DNA of 36,083 nt from Streptomyces neyagawaensis (GTDB taxonomy: Bacteria > Actinomycetota > Actinomycetes > Streptomycetales > Streptomycetaceae). This document shows, one piece after another, positions 1 to 8,807 of the stretch. The stretch is from positions 1 through 36,083 of the forward strand of contig NZ_JAMGBG010000177.1 of the NCBI RefSeq assembly GCF_023516595.1. Reading direction: 5' to 3'. Each line of letters begins with the position of its first letter. The stretch's first letter is position 1. The notes under the pieces were generated by a model. The model saw only the letters and a list, made by a program, of their open reading frames with translations, searched no databases and had not been told where the DNA came from. A program made the translations under genes and the position numbers.

Positions 1-2
1 AG

Positions 3-1010
3 CTACGGGCCTTCGCCGAGCGACTCGGCGTACCCCTGATGTCGGACTACGAGGGCCTTGGCGCGATCACGCTCAGCCCCGTGAACTTCGGTCTGCTGCA
101 GGGGCTGAACGGGCTGCCGTCCGGAGCAGAGCCCGACCTGGTGATCATGGCGGGGCTCCGGTTCGGCCTCACGACTGCGCACGGCTCGGGTGCGCTGATC
201 CCGCGCGGCGCGCGGGTGGTGCAGATCGATCCCTCCGGTGGCGAGCTGGGACTCCTGCAGCCGGTCGCGCTGTCGGTCGCCGCAGATCCGCTGCCCGTGT
301 TCCAGGATCTCAACCGGGAACTCGCGGCCGGGCAGGCCACCGGTCCGGATCTGGCGGGCTGGCGGAACACCCTGCGGGCGCATCTTCAGCGGCGGCGCGA
401 GGCCGTGGCCGCGCAGGTCGTCCACGACGAGCGCATCCACCCGTACGACACGGTACGCGCCATCGCCGCGGCGGTGCCCGAGTCGTCGGTGGTCGTCGCC
501 GACGGCGCGCTCACCTACCTCTGGCTGTCGGAGACGATCTCCGAGACGCCGGTGTCCGCGTTCCTCTGCCACGGCTATCTCGGCTCCATGGGAGTCGGGA
601 TGGGAGTAGCGCTGGGAGCACAGGCGGCCGCTCGTGACACGAACGTCGTGCTCGTGACCGGTGACGGGTCCGTCGGCTACAGCCTCGGCGAGTTCGACTC
701 GATGGTGCGCGCCGGGCTCGGAGCGGTCGTCGTCGTGCTCAACAACCGGGCGTGGGGCGCCACTCTGCATGCGCAGGAGATCATTCACGGCAAGGACAGG
801 GTGGTCAACAACCGGCTGGAGAACGGCTCCTACGCCGCCGCCGCGATCGCGCTGGGTGCGGACGGCCACCAGGTCCGCACACTCGACGAACTCGCGCCCA
901 CCCTCGCCAAGGCTCTGCAGAGCGGGCGGCCGTCCTGCGTGGAGGTGCACGTGAGTCTCGACCCGATCCCGCCGGAGGAACGGGTGATCATGGGCGGCAG
1001 CCCGTTCTGA
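3..1010 (+). CDS. Thiamine-diphosphate-dependent enzyme, C-terminal part (acetolactate synthase-like)
   Basis: The frame is open from the left edge of the window, so the start and the N-terminal pyrimidine-binding domain are missing. What remains is the central domain, with GARVVQIDPSG near nt 210-240 typical of the ThDP-enzyme middle domain, and the C-terminal PP domain. The ThDP/Mg motif is clear: GDGS at nt 660-671 followed about 25 residues later by the paired Asn (nt 741-746), embedded in a run of hydrophobic residues. The family decarboxylates or ligates 2-oxo acids (acetolactate synthase, benzoylformate decarboxylase, oxalyl-CoA decarboxylase and others). The substrate cannot be told from this fragment. 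A VOC-fold protein follows about 125 bp downstream on the same strand, so the two may belong to one small catabolic unit. No frameshift is seen. Confidence 0.9.
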   Translation, partial: LRAFAERLGVPLMSDYEGLGAITLSPVNFGLLQGLNGLPSGAEPDLVIMAGLRFGLTTAHGSGALIPRGARVVQIDPSGGELGLLQPVALSVAADPLPVFQDLNRELAAGQATGPDLAGWRNTLRAHLQRRREAVAAQVVHDERIHPYDTVRAIAAAVPESSVVVADGALTYLWLSETISETPVSAFLCHGYLGSMGVGMGVALGAQAAARDTNVVLVTGDGSVGYSLGEFDSMVRAGLGAVVVVLNNRAWGATLHAQEIIHGKDRVVNNRLENGSYAAAAIALGADGHQVRTLDELAPTLAKALQSGRPSCVEVHVSLDPIPPEERVIMGGSPF

Positions 1011-1135
1011 GCGTGCCCCTGCCACCACGCCCGCAGCGCGGGAAGTGGTGCGACAGCGGCCGGGAGCGGACCACGCTTCCGATACGTCATGGAGCCGGTC
1101 GACTGTGCCGGCTCACGATTCATCAGGGACTTGCC

Positions 1136-1657
1136 ATGTTGTTCGACTTCGGCCAACCGACCGACGGCCTCATCCAGATGGCGTTCGTCGTCGAGGACCT
1201 CGACGCGGCGATGGCTCGGTTCAGCGAGAGCTTCCGGGTCGGGCCGTGGACGGTCCTGCGCGACTTCGCGGGCGAGAATCCCCGCTACCGGGGTGAACCC
1301 GCCCAGGCACGCGCGCACGTGGCGCTCGGTTTCGGCGGGCACATGCAGTACGAACTCATCCAGCCCGTCGACGACCTGCCGTCCGTGCATCGTGACGTGA
1401 TCACCCAACGGGGATACGGCTTCCACCATTTCGGCTACGCCACGACCGCCTTCGACGAGGCGGTGGAGGCGATGCACCGGAGAGGGTACGAAACCGTGTT
1501 CACGGCCTCCGTCGGGTCGGACTCCCGTGTCGCCTATTTCGACACCCGCGACATCCTTCCCGGCATGACCGAGCTCATCGAAGCGAGCCCGGGCCTCAAC
1601 GAAGCCTTCACCGACATGTACAGGGAATCCCTCGGCCAGGTCAGTCGGCCCCGGTGA
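1136..1657 (+). CDS. VOC (glyoxalase/dioxygenase fold) superfamily protein
   Basis: This 173-residue protein has the vicinal-oxygen-chelate layout. An N-terminal beta-alpha unit reads IQMAFVVEDLDAAMARF, a central strand is HMQYELIQP, the second module starts at GFHHFGYAT, and the C-terminal strand carries the acidic ligand in GMTELIE. VOC proteins bind a divalent metal with His/Glu residues from each beta-alpha unit. Here the first position, often His, is Gln (IQMAF), while His of HHFGY, Glu of YELIQ and Glu of TELIE could still serve. The ATG at 1136 was chosen because homology begins directly after it and AGGGA lies a few bases upstream. Members include glyoxalase I, methylmalonyl-CoA epimerase and ring-cleavage dioxygenases; the reaction here is unknown. 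It is same-strand with the upstream ThDP enzyme, which suggests shared metabolism. Confidence 0.85.
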   Translation: MLFDFGQPTDGLIQMAFVVEDLDAAMARFSESFRVGPWTVLRDFAGENPRYRGEPAQARAHVALGFGGHMQYELIQPVDDLPSVHRDVITQRGYGFHHFGYATTAFDEAVEAMHRRGYETVFTASVGSDSRVAYFDTRDILPGMTELIEASPGLNEAFTDMYRESLGQVSRPR

Positions 1658-1896
1658 GCCTCCCGTTCATCCGGCTCGCCGAAGTGAACGTGAGCTCTGC
1701 GGCGAAGTGACCGAAGACGGTGTCGTCACCGTAGTCGGCCGGCCAGGTCTGACCGACGCCGTCCCCCGGAGCTGTCCTGGGCGGCCGGCTGCGAGGTGCC
1801 GCCGGAACCGTCGGCGGCGGCGAAGGAAGCGGCCGCACCCGCGGCCAGGACGAGGGGCAGCCGGACGGCGGCAAGCGATGTGCGGGACGGCTGCAT
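1641..1896 (-). pseudogene. Frameshifted small secreted protein (remnant)
   Basis: On the minus strand, an ATG at 1896 begins a convincing signal peptide: MQPSRTSL, then a hydrophobic Ala/Leu/Val stretch, then an Ala-rich cleavage region and a Gly/Ser linker. That frame stops at 1726. An adjacent frame, from roughly 1790 down to a stop at 1641, reads like protein (DGVGQTWPADYGDDTVFGHF, followed by AAELTFTSAS). A single indel near 1770-1800 would join the two into a protein of about 80 residues. It overlaps the end of the VOC gene on the opposite strand by about 17 bases. I do not recognise a family. Either the gene is broken or the sequence has an error. Confidence 0.35.
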
Positions 1897-2502
1897 CGGA
1901 ATTCGTCCACCCGTAAAGGTGAGTTCGAAGAGGTGGGCCGGCGGCATGAAGGCGCTGCGCGACCACGAGGGCTGAGGCGCGCCCCTGAGGCGAGGGCCGC
2001 AGGTTGGCGAGGCGCTCCAGGCGCGAGTTCCGCGGGCGCGCTCGCAAGTAATCCTGAAAGACCGGACCTTGCTCCTGATAACCCGGACCTCTCTAGCATC
2101 AATGAGAGGCTCTGGCGGCCACCGGGGAGTCGCCTCCTCTGGCGATGCGCGGGATCGCGGTGTCCCCCACAGGGGGTGGTGCCGGATAACCGCCTGTGCC
2201 GTGCGATGACGTGCCGGCCGCAGATCGAGGCGTCTATCGTCCGGTATCCCTTGGCCTGGAAGCCAGCACCCCGGACCGTCTGTCGGATCCGTCGGCCAGT
2301 CGGCGGCCCGTTACGGCGCCGATGCGCTGCCTGCCGACCCTACATCGCGACCCTCGGTGGTGGTGACGCACCTCTTCTGAATGTCCCGTGAATTAGGACT
2401 AGCGTTTCGACATGAGGGACCGTACGCTTCGCGGAAGTTACGGTCAACCACTCGCCGCGTGACATCGGGGGCATTCCCGGCGCGGCGGTGAGGAGTCACG
2501 GC
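1897..2502. other. Intergenic region upstream of the importer operon, no gene recognised
   Basis: About 600 bases without a convincing coding frame; the open frames have arginine-rich, shadow-like translations. The segment 2380-2430 is locally less GC-rich and probably holds the promoter of the ABC importer operon, but I cannot assign hexamers. AGGAG at 2491-2495 is the ribosome binding site of the next gene. Confidence 0.5.
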
Positions 2503-4185
2503 ATGAACAGACTGGATGCTGAGACGACCCCCCACGCCGGGGGTGGCGATGCCGATGTGTCGTCCCCGCCAGGGGCCGAACCTCGTACCGCAGCCTCGTC
2601 CGCAACCCTGCGAGGCACCTCGCCCGGAGCCCCTCTTCAGGTGCGAGGACTCGCCAAGCGTTTCGGCGGTGTCACGGCTCTCGACGGCGTCGACCTCTCG
2701 GTGGCGTCCGGAGAGGCGGTCGCTGTCATCGGTCCCAACGGCGCGGGCAAGAGCACACTGCTCAAACTGATCTCCGGAGTTCACCGCCCGACCGAGGGCG
2801 AGGTCTGGCTGGGAAAGCAGCGACTGGACCGGATGCCGGTGCACCGCATCACCCGCACCGGTGTCGCGCTGGCCCACCAGGTCCCGCGGCCCTTCCACGG
2901 ACTGACCGTCCGGGACAACGTACGCATCGGAGCCATGGCGGGCCGACCGCACCTGCACTCCGACGGGATCGACGAGATCCTCGCTCAGTGCCGACTGGAC
3001 ATCAAGGCGTCCCGTCCCGCTGACTCCCTGCGGGTCCTGGACCTGAAGCGACTGGAGGTGGCGCGGGCCCTGGCCACCCGTCCCCGGTTGCTCATGTTCG
3101 ACGAGGTCGCGGCGGGGCTCGTCGGCCGCGAGCTGGACGAGGCGATCGACCTGATCCGCCAGGTCCACGCCCAGGGCATCACCGTGCTTCTGGTCGAGCA
3201 CATCGAGCGGGTGGTACGAGAACTCGTCGACCGTGTCTTGGTCCTCAACTGGGGCCGCCCCATGGCCGAGGGCGCACCCGCCGAGATCGCCGCCAACGAG
3301 GAAGTGCGTGCCGTTTACCTCGGCGACGGCGACGAGACGCGGACGCCTGCCGCCCGACGTGCGGCCACCCCCACGGCATCGGATGCCGCTGTTGTACTCG
3401 CTCTCGAATCGGTCAGCGCCGGTTACGGCGACATGCTCGCACTGCGGGACTTCTCGGTGCGCGTCCAGGCCGGGCAGATTGTGACCGTGCTGGGTGCCAA
3501 CGGGGCCGGCAAGTCGACTCTGTGCGCCACGATCATGGGCGCCGTCGAGGCGAGGTCGGGATCCGTGCACGCCCTCGGCCAGGACATCACCGGCATGGCC
3601 ACCCACCACCGGGCGCGCCTGGGCATCGCCCACTGCCAGGAAGGCCGCCGTATCTTCACCGGCCTCACCGTCGCCGAGAACCTGATGCTCGGTGCCCCGC
3701 TGGCACTGGCCAGGGATGAGGTACGCGGTCGTATGGAGCGTGTCCACGCGATCTTCCCGGTGCTGGCCGAACGTGCCGACCAGCCGGCCGGGACCATGTC
3801 CGGCGGCCAGCAGCAGATGCTGGCCGTGGGACGGGCTCTCATGGCCGACCCTCAGGTGCTGATCTGCGACGAGATCTCGCTCGGGCTCGCACCGGTGGCC
3901 ATCGACGCGCTGTACAGGGCGCTGGCCGAGATCAACTCCCAGGGCGTCGCGATCGTGCTGGTGGAGCAGAACGTCAAGCGGGCGCTGGGCATCGCCGACC
4001 ACGCCGTCGTGCTCTCCCGCGGACGTGTCTCCTACAGCGGCAGCCCCGAGGCCCTGCTCAGCGACCAGGCCCTGGACGCCGCCTACTTCGGCACCGCCGA
4101 CGCCGCATCCGCCGCCGGCTCCTCCCCACCCCCCGTCCCCTCCGCTCCCCATCCGCTCAGCGCATCCGAAGGAGACCTCTCGTGA
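2503..4185 (+). CDS. Fused LivG-LivF-type double ATPase of a branched-chain amino-acid-type ABC importer
   Basis: This 560-residue protein carries two ABC ATPase domains that are normally separate LivG and LivF subunits. Domain 1 (about residues 44-275) has Walker A GPNGAGKST (77-85) and Walker B LLMFDE (196-201), but its signature is degenerate: SLRVLDLKRLEVARAL (175-190) replaces LSGGQ, and the residue after the catalytic Glu is Val rather than Pro. Domain 2 (about 297-530) has Walker A GANGAGKST (331-339), canonical MSGGQ (432-436) and Walker B VLICDE (452-457). About 43 residues of disordered N-terminus precede domain 1, and a Pro/Ser tail follows domain 2. The ATG at 2503 has AGGAG seven bases upstream; a GTG 15 bases earlier is less likely. 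The stop overlaps the receptor-gene start (GTGA). It should energise uptake through LivH/LivM in the cytoplasmic membrane. Confidence 0.93.
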   Translation: MNRLDAETTPHAGGGDADVSSPPGAEPRTAASSATLRGTSPGAPLQVRGLAKRFGGVTALDGVDLSVASGEAVAVIGPNGAGKSTLLKLISGVHRPTEGEVWLGKQRLDRMPVHRITRTGVALAHQVPRPFHGLTVRDNVRIGAMAGRPHLHSDGIDEILAQCRLDIKASRPADSLRVLDLKRLEVARALATRPRLLMFDEVAAGLVGRELDEAIDLIRQVHAQGITVLLVEHIERVVRELVDRVLVLNWGRPMAEGAPAEIAANEEVRAVYLGDGDETRTPAARRAATPTASDAAVVLALESVSAGYGDMLALRDFSVRVQAGQIVTVLGANGAGKSTLCATIMGAVEARSGSVHALGQDITGMATHHRARLGIAHCQEGRRIFTGLTVAENLMLGAPLALARDEVRGRMERVHAIFPVLAERADQPAGTMSGGQQQMLAVGRALMADPQVLICDEISLGLAPVAIDALYRALAEINSQGVAIVLVEQNVKRALGIADHAVVLSRGRVSYSGSPEALLSDQALDAAYFGTADAASAAGSSPPPVPSAPHPLSASEGDLS

Positions 4186-5384
4186 TCAGATCCACCAGCC
4201 GCCGCATCCACGCACTCGGCGCGGCCGCACTGCTAGCCGCGACCGCGGGCTGTGCGGGCAACGCCTCGAGCAGCAGCGGCGGCAAGAACGACGACGGCGG
4301 CCCCATCGTCATCGGGACCAGCATCTCGCTGTCCGGCACCACCGTCCTCAACCAGATCCGCGACGGCTACCTCCTGGCCGTGCAGAAGGTGAACGCCGAG
4401 GGCGGCCTGGAAGTGGGCGGGAAGAAGCGGAAGGTCGAGCTGAAGGTGCTCGACAACCGCAGTGACACCAACACCATGGTGCAGCAGGTGCGTTCCCTGG
4501 CGCTCACGGACCACGTCGTGGGGCTGCTGGGCTCGTGCTGCCAACAGAACATCGACATGCAGGGCCAGGCCGACGCGCTGAAGGTGCCGCTGGTGATGGG
4601 CGCCCTCCCCGTCGAGCTGTTGCCCAAGGGCAAGGGCTACACCTGGGACTCCTTCCAGTCACTCGCCGACGGGGCCAAGGACTTCTACACCGTCGCCGCC
4701 GGGGCCAAGACCGACAAGAAGACGCTGATCGTCACCAACAATGACGCACAGGGCATCTCCACCGGCAAGCTGTGGGGTGCCACCGGCAAGAAGGCCGGTT
4801 TCACCATCGCCGCCACCAAGGCCGTCCCCACCGGCACCACCGACTTCTCCGACGTCATCAAGGCCGGGAAGTCCTCGCACGCGCAGGTGCTGATCGCAGC
4901 CATGGCCCCTCCGGACTGCTTCGCGATGTGGAAGCAGATGAAAGCCCTGGCCTACAAGCCCAAGGTCGCCGTCGGCGTGCAGTGCGCGCAGACGCCCGGC
5001 TGGGGCTCCCTCGGCAAGCTCGGCGACGGCACCCTCGTCCAGCTGAACTGGTCCGACACGGCCGGCCTGCCGGAGACGAACCTCATCGTCAGCAAGTACG
5101 GCAAGAAGTACACCAACCTCACCGACCTCGGCTCGGTCGCCCTCGGACTGCACGAGGCGACCATCCTCCTGGACGCCATCAAGTCCGCCGGAAGCACCGA
5201 CGCCGACGCCATCAACAAGGCACTGGCCAAGAGCACCACCGTCTCCGCGCAGGGCCCCGTGAAGTTCGTGGACAACAAGAGCGTGACCCCCACCTTCATC
5301 GGTCAATGGGAAGGCGGCGCCATCAAGCAGGTCTGGCCGGCCAAGGGCGGTTCCCCGCTCGCCTCGCTGACCGGGCTCGGCTGA
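4182..5384 (+). CDS. LivK/UrtA-type substrate-binding lipoprotein
   Basis: This 400-residue type I periplasmic-binding-fold receptor starts with a lipoprotein signal: positively charged N-terminus, hydrophobic stretch LGAAALLAAT, then AGC with the lipidated Cys at residue 24 and a Ser/Gly-rich linker. The mature part opens with IVIGTSISLSG, the usual first strand of this family, and contains two Rossmann-like lobes (VVGLLGSCC and LIVTNNDAQG are strand ends). It captures the substrate outside the membrane and delivers it to LivH/LivM. Ligands in the family include branched-chain amino acids, amides, urea and aromatic acids, and the sequence does not decide among them. Proximity to ThDP and VOC enzymes would also fit an aromatic or oxo-acid ligand. 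The GTG at 4182 has AAGGAG seven bases upstream. Confidence 0.92.
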   Translation: MIRSTSRRIHALGAAALLAATAGCAGNASSSSGGKNDDGGPIVIGTSISLSGTTVLNQIRDGYLLAVQKVNAEGGLEVGGKKRKVELKVLDNRSDTNTMVQQVRSLALTDHVVGLLGSCCQQNIDMQGQADALKVPLVMGALPVELLPKGKGYTWDSFQSLADGAKDFYTVAAGAKTDKKTLIVTNNDAQGISTGKLWGATGKKAGFTIAATKAVPTGTTDFSDVIKAGKSSHAQVLIAAMAPPDCFAMWKQMKALAYKPKVAVGVQCAQTPGWGSLGKLGDGTLVQLNWSDTAGLPETNLIVSKYGKKYTNLTDLGSVALGLHEATILLDAIKSAGSTDADAINKALAKSTTVSAQGPVKFVDNKSVTPTFIGQWEGGAIKQVWPAKGGSPLASLTGLG

Positions 5385-5439
5385 GGCCCGGCATGAGCGC
5401 GCCACGACCCGCCACGAGCGTGAACGAACGGAGCACATC

Positions 5440-6303
5440 GTGACCCTCGACGTCCTGGCCGCCGGTATCCTCTCCGGCGGCCTCTACGCCCTGATCGGAC
5501 TGGGCATCTCCCTGGTGTTCGGCGTACTGGGCCTGATGAACCTGGCCCACGGCGAACTCGTCATCGCTGGCGCCTACTTGGCATCCCTGCTGGTGGTGGA
5601 CTCCGGCTGGGACCCGTTGCTGGCCCTGCCCCTCGCCATGGCGGGCGTCGCCCTGATCGCCTATCCCCTCCAGCGGTATCTGCTCACCCCTCTCCTGAGA
5701 GGGGACAAGAGCGCGCCGCTGGTGGGCACCTTCGGGCTGTCCCTGCTCGCCCAGGCACTGTTCCAGGGCGTGTTCGGCACCCACCCCAAGAGTCTGCCCG
5801 CCTCCTACGCCGACTCGGGCATCTCCGTCCTCGGCCTGCGGATCCAGACGATCTATCTCATTGCCTTCGCGCTGACCACCGTCCTGTGCGCCGCCACCCA
5901 CCTCGTCCTGACCCGTACGCGTGCCGGAAGCGCGGTCCGGGCGGCCTCGGCAGACCCGGCCACCGCCGCCGTGCTCGGCATCAACGTGTCGACGGTGTAC
6001 GCCATGACCTTCGCCGGAGCCGCGGCCCTGGCCGCAGCCGGAGGAGTCCTGACCGGCGTCGCCCAGAGCTTCACTCCCACCAGCGGGCTGCCACTGCTGC
6101 TGACCGGCATGGCCGTGATGGCCCTGGCCGGCATCGGCAGCGTCGGCGGGGTCCTCCTCGCCGGCATCGCTCTCGGCGTCCTGCAGTCGGCCAGTGTCCA
6201 GCTGTTCGGCGGCGGCATGCGCGACGTCGTCGTCTACCTCGCCTTCTTCCTCGTCCTCGCCGTACGCCCCCAGGGCCTGTTCCGAAAGGCGGCCACCGGA
6301 TGA
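5440..6303 (+). CDS. livH: LivH-type permease of branched-chain amino-acid-type ABC importer
   Basis: A 287-residue polytopic membrane protein with about eight hydrophobic segments and the LivH hallmark near the N-terminus: ALIGLGISLVFGVLGLMNLA, followed by HGEL. Further family-typical stretches are AVRAASADPATAAVLGINV (cytoplasmic coupling region) and ALAGIGSVGG near the C-terminus. It forms one half of the heterodimeric membrane channel, with LivM. The GTG at 5440 has ACGGAG six bases upstream. The stop overlaps the livM start as ATGA, which indicates translational coupling. The length is normal for the family and no defects are seen. Confidence 0.93.
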   Translation: MTLDVLAAGILSGGLYALIGLGISLVFGVLGLMNLAHGELVIAGAYLASLLVVDSGWDPLLALPLAMAGVALIAYPLQRYLLTPLLRGDKSAPLVGTFGLSLLAQALFQGVFGTHPKSLPASYADSGISVLGLRIQTIYLIAFALTTVLCAATHLVLTRTRAGSAVRAASADPATAAVLGINVSTVYAMTFAGAAALAAAGGVLTGVAQSFTPTSGLPLLLTGMAVMALAGIGSVGGVLLAGIALGVLQSASVQLFGGGMRDVVVYLAFFLVLAVRPQGLFRKAATG

Positions 6304-7322
6304 AAACCCCGTCCGTCCCAACAGGGGCATCGAAGGCCCTGTGGCCCGCGGCCTCCCTCGCGGCCCTCACCGTCGCCGCTTTTGCGCTCGCCCCGGCGCT
6401 CTCCCTGGGACAGCTGGACCTGAGCGTCACCCTGCTGACGTATCTGACCATCGCCCAGGCCTGGAACGTCCTCGCCGGCTTCAGCGGCCAGATCTCCCTC
6501 GGCGCCGCCGCGTTCATGGCGACCGGCGGCTACACCACCGCCCTGACCCTGGTCCACACCGGCCTGCCCTGGCCCGTCGCTTTCCTCGGCGCGGGCGTCG
6601 GCGCGGCACTGCTCGCCCTGCTGCTCGCCGTACCGCTGCTGCGGCTGCGCGGCGACTACTTCGCCGTGGGCACCCTGGCCGTCTCCATCGCCATCCAGGC
6701 CCTGCTCAGCAACTGGAACTGGGCCGGCGGTGCCAGCGGCCTCACTCTCCCCACGGAGCGGATCCCCAGCGGCGGCAACCTGTACCAGATCGCGGTCCTC
6801 GTCGCCGCCCTGGCCATGGCGCTCACGCTCTACGTCCGGCACAGCGCCTTCGGACTGCGGCTCACCGCCGTACGCGACAACGAGCCGGCCGCTGCGGGCC
6901 TCGGTGTGTCCGTCTACTGGCACCGGCTCGCCGCACTGGTCCCCACCAGCGCGCTCACGGGGCTGGCCGGAGCAGTGATCGCCTTCCAGTTTGTCGTCAT
7001 CTCCCCAGACGGCGTGGCCAGCGTCAACTGGAGCCTGAACGCCGTCCTGATGTCCGTGGTCGGCGGCGCGGGCACCGTGCTCGGACCTGTCGTCGGCGTG
7101 GGTGTCGTCTACTACGGGCTGACCCGTCTGCTCCAGGACCAGCAGACGCTGTCCCTGGTCATCGAAGGTCTCCTGCTGGTCCTGATCGTGCGGTTCGCCC
7201 CGCAAGGAGTCTGGCCCCTCGTCTGCCGCGCGGTACGGTTCCCGGCCGCCCGTCGGCGGGTCTCGCCGGCCACTGCGGAGACCGGCTCTGACAGCAGCCC
7301 CCAGAGGGTGTGTCAACCTTAA
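6300..7322 (+). CDS. livM: LivM-type permease of branched-chain amino-acid-type ABC importer
   Basis: A 340-residue polytopic protein. LivM signatures are AWNVLAGFSGQISLGAAAFM, LRLRGDYFAVGTLAVS, the coupling-loop motif AVRDNEPAAAGLGV, and SVVGGAGTVLGPVVG in the last membrane section. With LivH it forms the transmembrane pore. The ATG at 6300 overlaps the livH stop. The last 35 or so residues, after RFAPQGVW, are hydrophilic and end close to insertion-sequence debris, so the extreme C-terminus could have been altered by an insertion. It is the last gene of the importer operon. The reading frame is intact. Confidence 0.92.
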   Translation: MKTPSVPTGASKALWPAASLAALTVAAFALAPALSLGQLDLSVTLLTYLTIAQAWNVLAGFSGQISLGAAAFMATGGYTTALTLVHTGLPWPVAFLGAGVGAALLALLLAVPLLRLRGDYFAVGTLAVSIAIQALLSNWNWAGGASGLTLPTERIPSGGNLYQIAVLVAALAMALTLYVRHSAFGLRLTAVRDNEPAAAGLGVSVYWHRLAALVPTSALTGLAGAVIAFQFVVISPDGVASVNWSLNAVLMSVVGGAGTVLGPVVGVGVVYYGLTRLLQDQQTLSLVIEGLLLVLIVRFAPQGVWPLVCRAVRFPAARRRVSPATAETGSDSSPQRVCQP

Positions 7323-7361
7323 CGGCTCTGGCCCGTAGTCGATGGTAACGCGGAGTAGCCG

Positions 7362-8080
7362 TCAGGGCAGGAGGATGCGGTGGCGGAGGAGGTGGAATCC
7401 GGCGCGTCCGTGCATCTGTCGCATGATCCTCTTGGTGCGGGTGTTGACGCCTTCTGTGCGGCCGTTGTGGTAGGGCAGGGTGAGGCCGGCGTTCACGGCG
7501 GCCCGGTCGATTCGAGACCATTGGTGAAGCTGCGCACGTGAGGCAGGCCGATGGCCCGGGCGGTCGTGATCCATCCGATGAGTTTCACGTCGTTGCCCTC
7601 GGCTGGTTTCAGCAGGGTGGCGAAGCCGCGTACGAGATCGGCGAGTGCGGTCATCTCCGGGCAGGCCGCAGAGATCTTCTCCAGCAGGGCCGTTTCCTTC
7701 GGGCGCAGGTTTTCGGGATCGGTGAGCAGGAGGCGGCTGGCGTGACGTGGGGTGGTGACGGGCGGTCGCCTTCGGCGCGGCCCTGGTTGACGTAGCGGAC
7801 CAGCAGATTGGCGCTGCCGGTGTAGCCCAACTCCCGGATTTCTTCAAGGAGGTGGGTGACCGGGACGGCGGGATCTTTGGCACGGCGCCGGCGCAGGTGC
7901 TCGCGGTAGGGGTCGACGAGGGTGGGCCGGTAGGCGGGGCGATACGCAGGGCCTGGGGTTCGGGCATGCGGGCGTAGCGTTTGACGGTTTTCAGGGCCAG
8001 GTTGAGGCGGCGGGAGCAGTCGAGCAGGCCGACGCCCTGGCCGAGGAGATCGGCGCAGACTGGCTTCCTCGGGGAGCCAG
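7362..8080 (-). pseudogene. ISL3-family transposase remnant, multiply frameshifted
   Basis: On the minus strand, pieces of one ISL3-type transposase lie in different frames. The C-terminus, LPYHNGRTEGVNTRTKRIMR then a short run to LLRHRILLP and stop, is diagnostic of the family. Upstream, a second frame reads HLLEEIRELGYTGSANLLVR, and a third gives ALKTVKRYARMPEPQALR. At least two frame changes are therefore needed to read through, and the N-terminal zinc-finger/HTH part is missing. The element is inactive. I could not define terminal inverted repeats with confidence. It lies between the end of livM and a broken resistance-type gene. Confidence 0.8.
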
Positions 8081-8721
8081 CTACAGATCCGCAATCCAGG
8101 GGTGCCCCGGGTGTACGCGGTCGAGTAGCTCGGCCAGGGTCTCGCGCTGAGCCGGGGACATGTGTGGGACGGTCGCGTTGAAGTCTGATTGATCTTTGCG
8201 ACGGGCGTGCTTTGCCTTGAACAGCAGGACCAGTTCGGGCGCCAGATACGGGATGCCGTCTCGGGTGCGGTGGATGACGTCGCTGTAGGGAAGCCGGATC
8301 CTCTCATCTCGTCGGCAGATCCAGGTGTCGCCGTCGTGCGGTTCGCGGAACACGTCGAGCAGGTAGTTGCCGGTGGCCGGATCGCGGAGCCAAGTCTGAT
8401 GTACGGCGCCAGCACCTCCGGTATGGCGTCCTCCCAGATCCGGCCACTGCCTACCGCGTCGAAGACGTATCCGGGGAAGCGGTAGCGGACCTCAGGAAAG
8501 CGCGCGGCCGGAATCGCGATCTCGATGTCCCCATGAGCGCGCGTTTGCCTGCCACGGAAGAGGTCCAGCGCCCAGCCCGCGGCCACGTACCAGGGCGTGC
8601 CGATCCCGGCCAACTGCTGCGCAACCTCACTCGGGGTCCAGCAAGACGACCACTTGACGTGGAGGGCGTCGATCTCGCCGGGTGACAGTTCAATCCCGCC
8701 GCTGGGCAGTTGCTCGCTCAC
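8081..8721 (-). pseudogene. Frameshifted ANT-like nucleotidyltransferase (aminoglycoside/lincosamide adenylyltransferase fold)
   Basis: The N-terminal 105 or so residues read in one frame from a GTG at 8721 and include WYVAAGWALDLFRGRQTRAH and GDIEIAI, matching the ANT(2'')-type nucleotidyltransferase core in which the GDxD/E acidic pair binds metal. Near 8390-8400 the homology jumps frame: HQTWLRDPATGNYLLDVFRE then HDGDTWICRRDERIRLPY, continuing to a stop at 8081. Joined, they give a near-complete protein of about 210 residues. Relatives adenylylate aminoglycosides or lincosamides, but many members are uncharacterised and resistance is not proven. No Shine-Dalgarno is obvious at the GTG. It is either a real one-base mutation or a sequencing error. 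Confidence 0.7.
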
Positions 8722-8807
8722 CGCAGGAATCTATCAGCGGTCTCCAAGGGAGCCCCAGGCCAAGATCGATAAAACAGGCCAGCGGCACCCGGAGCCGGAC
8801 ATGGTGC

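Noticed and set aside
2311..4152. 613-residue open frame on the minus strand
   Set aside because: It is exactly antisense to the fused ATPase, rich in Gly/His/Arg, has no recognisable domain, and arises from the GC bias of the real gene.
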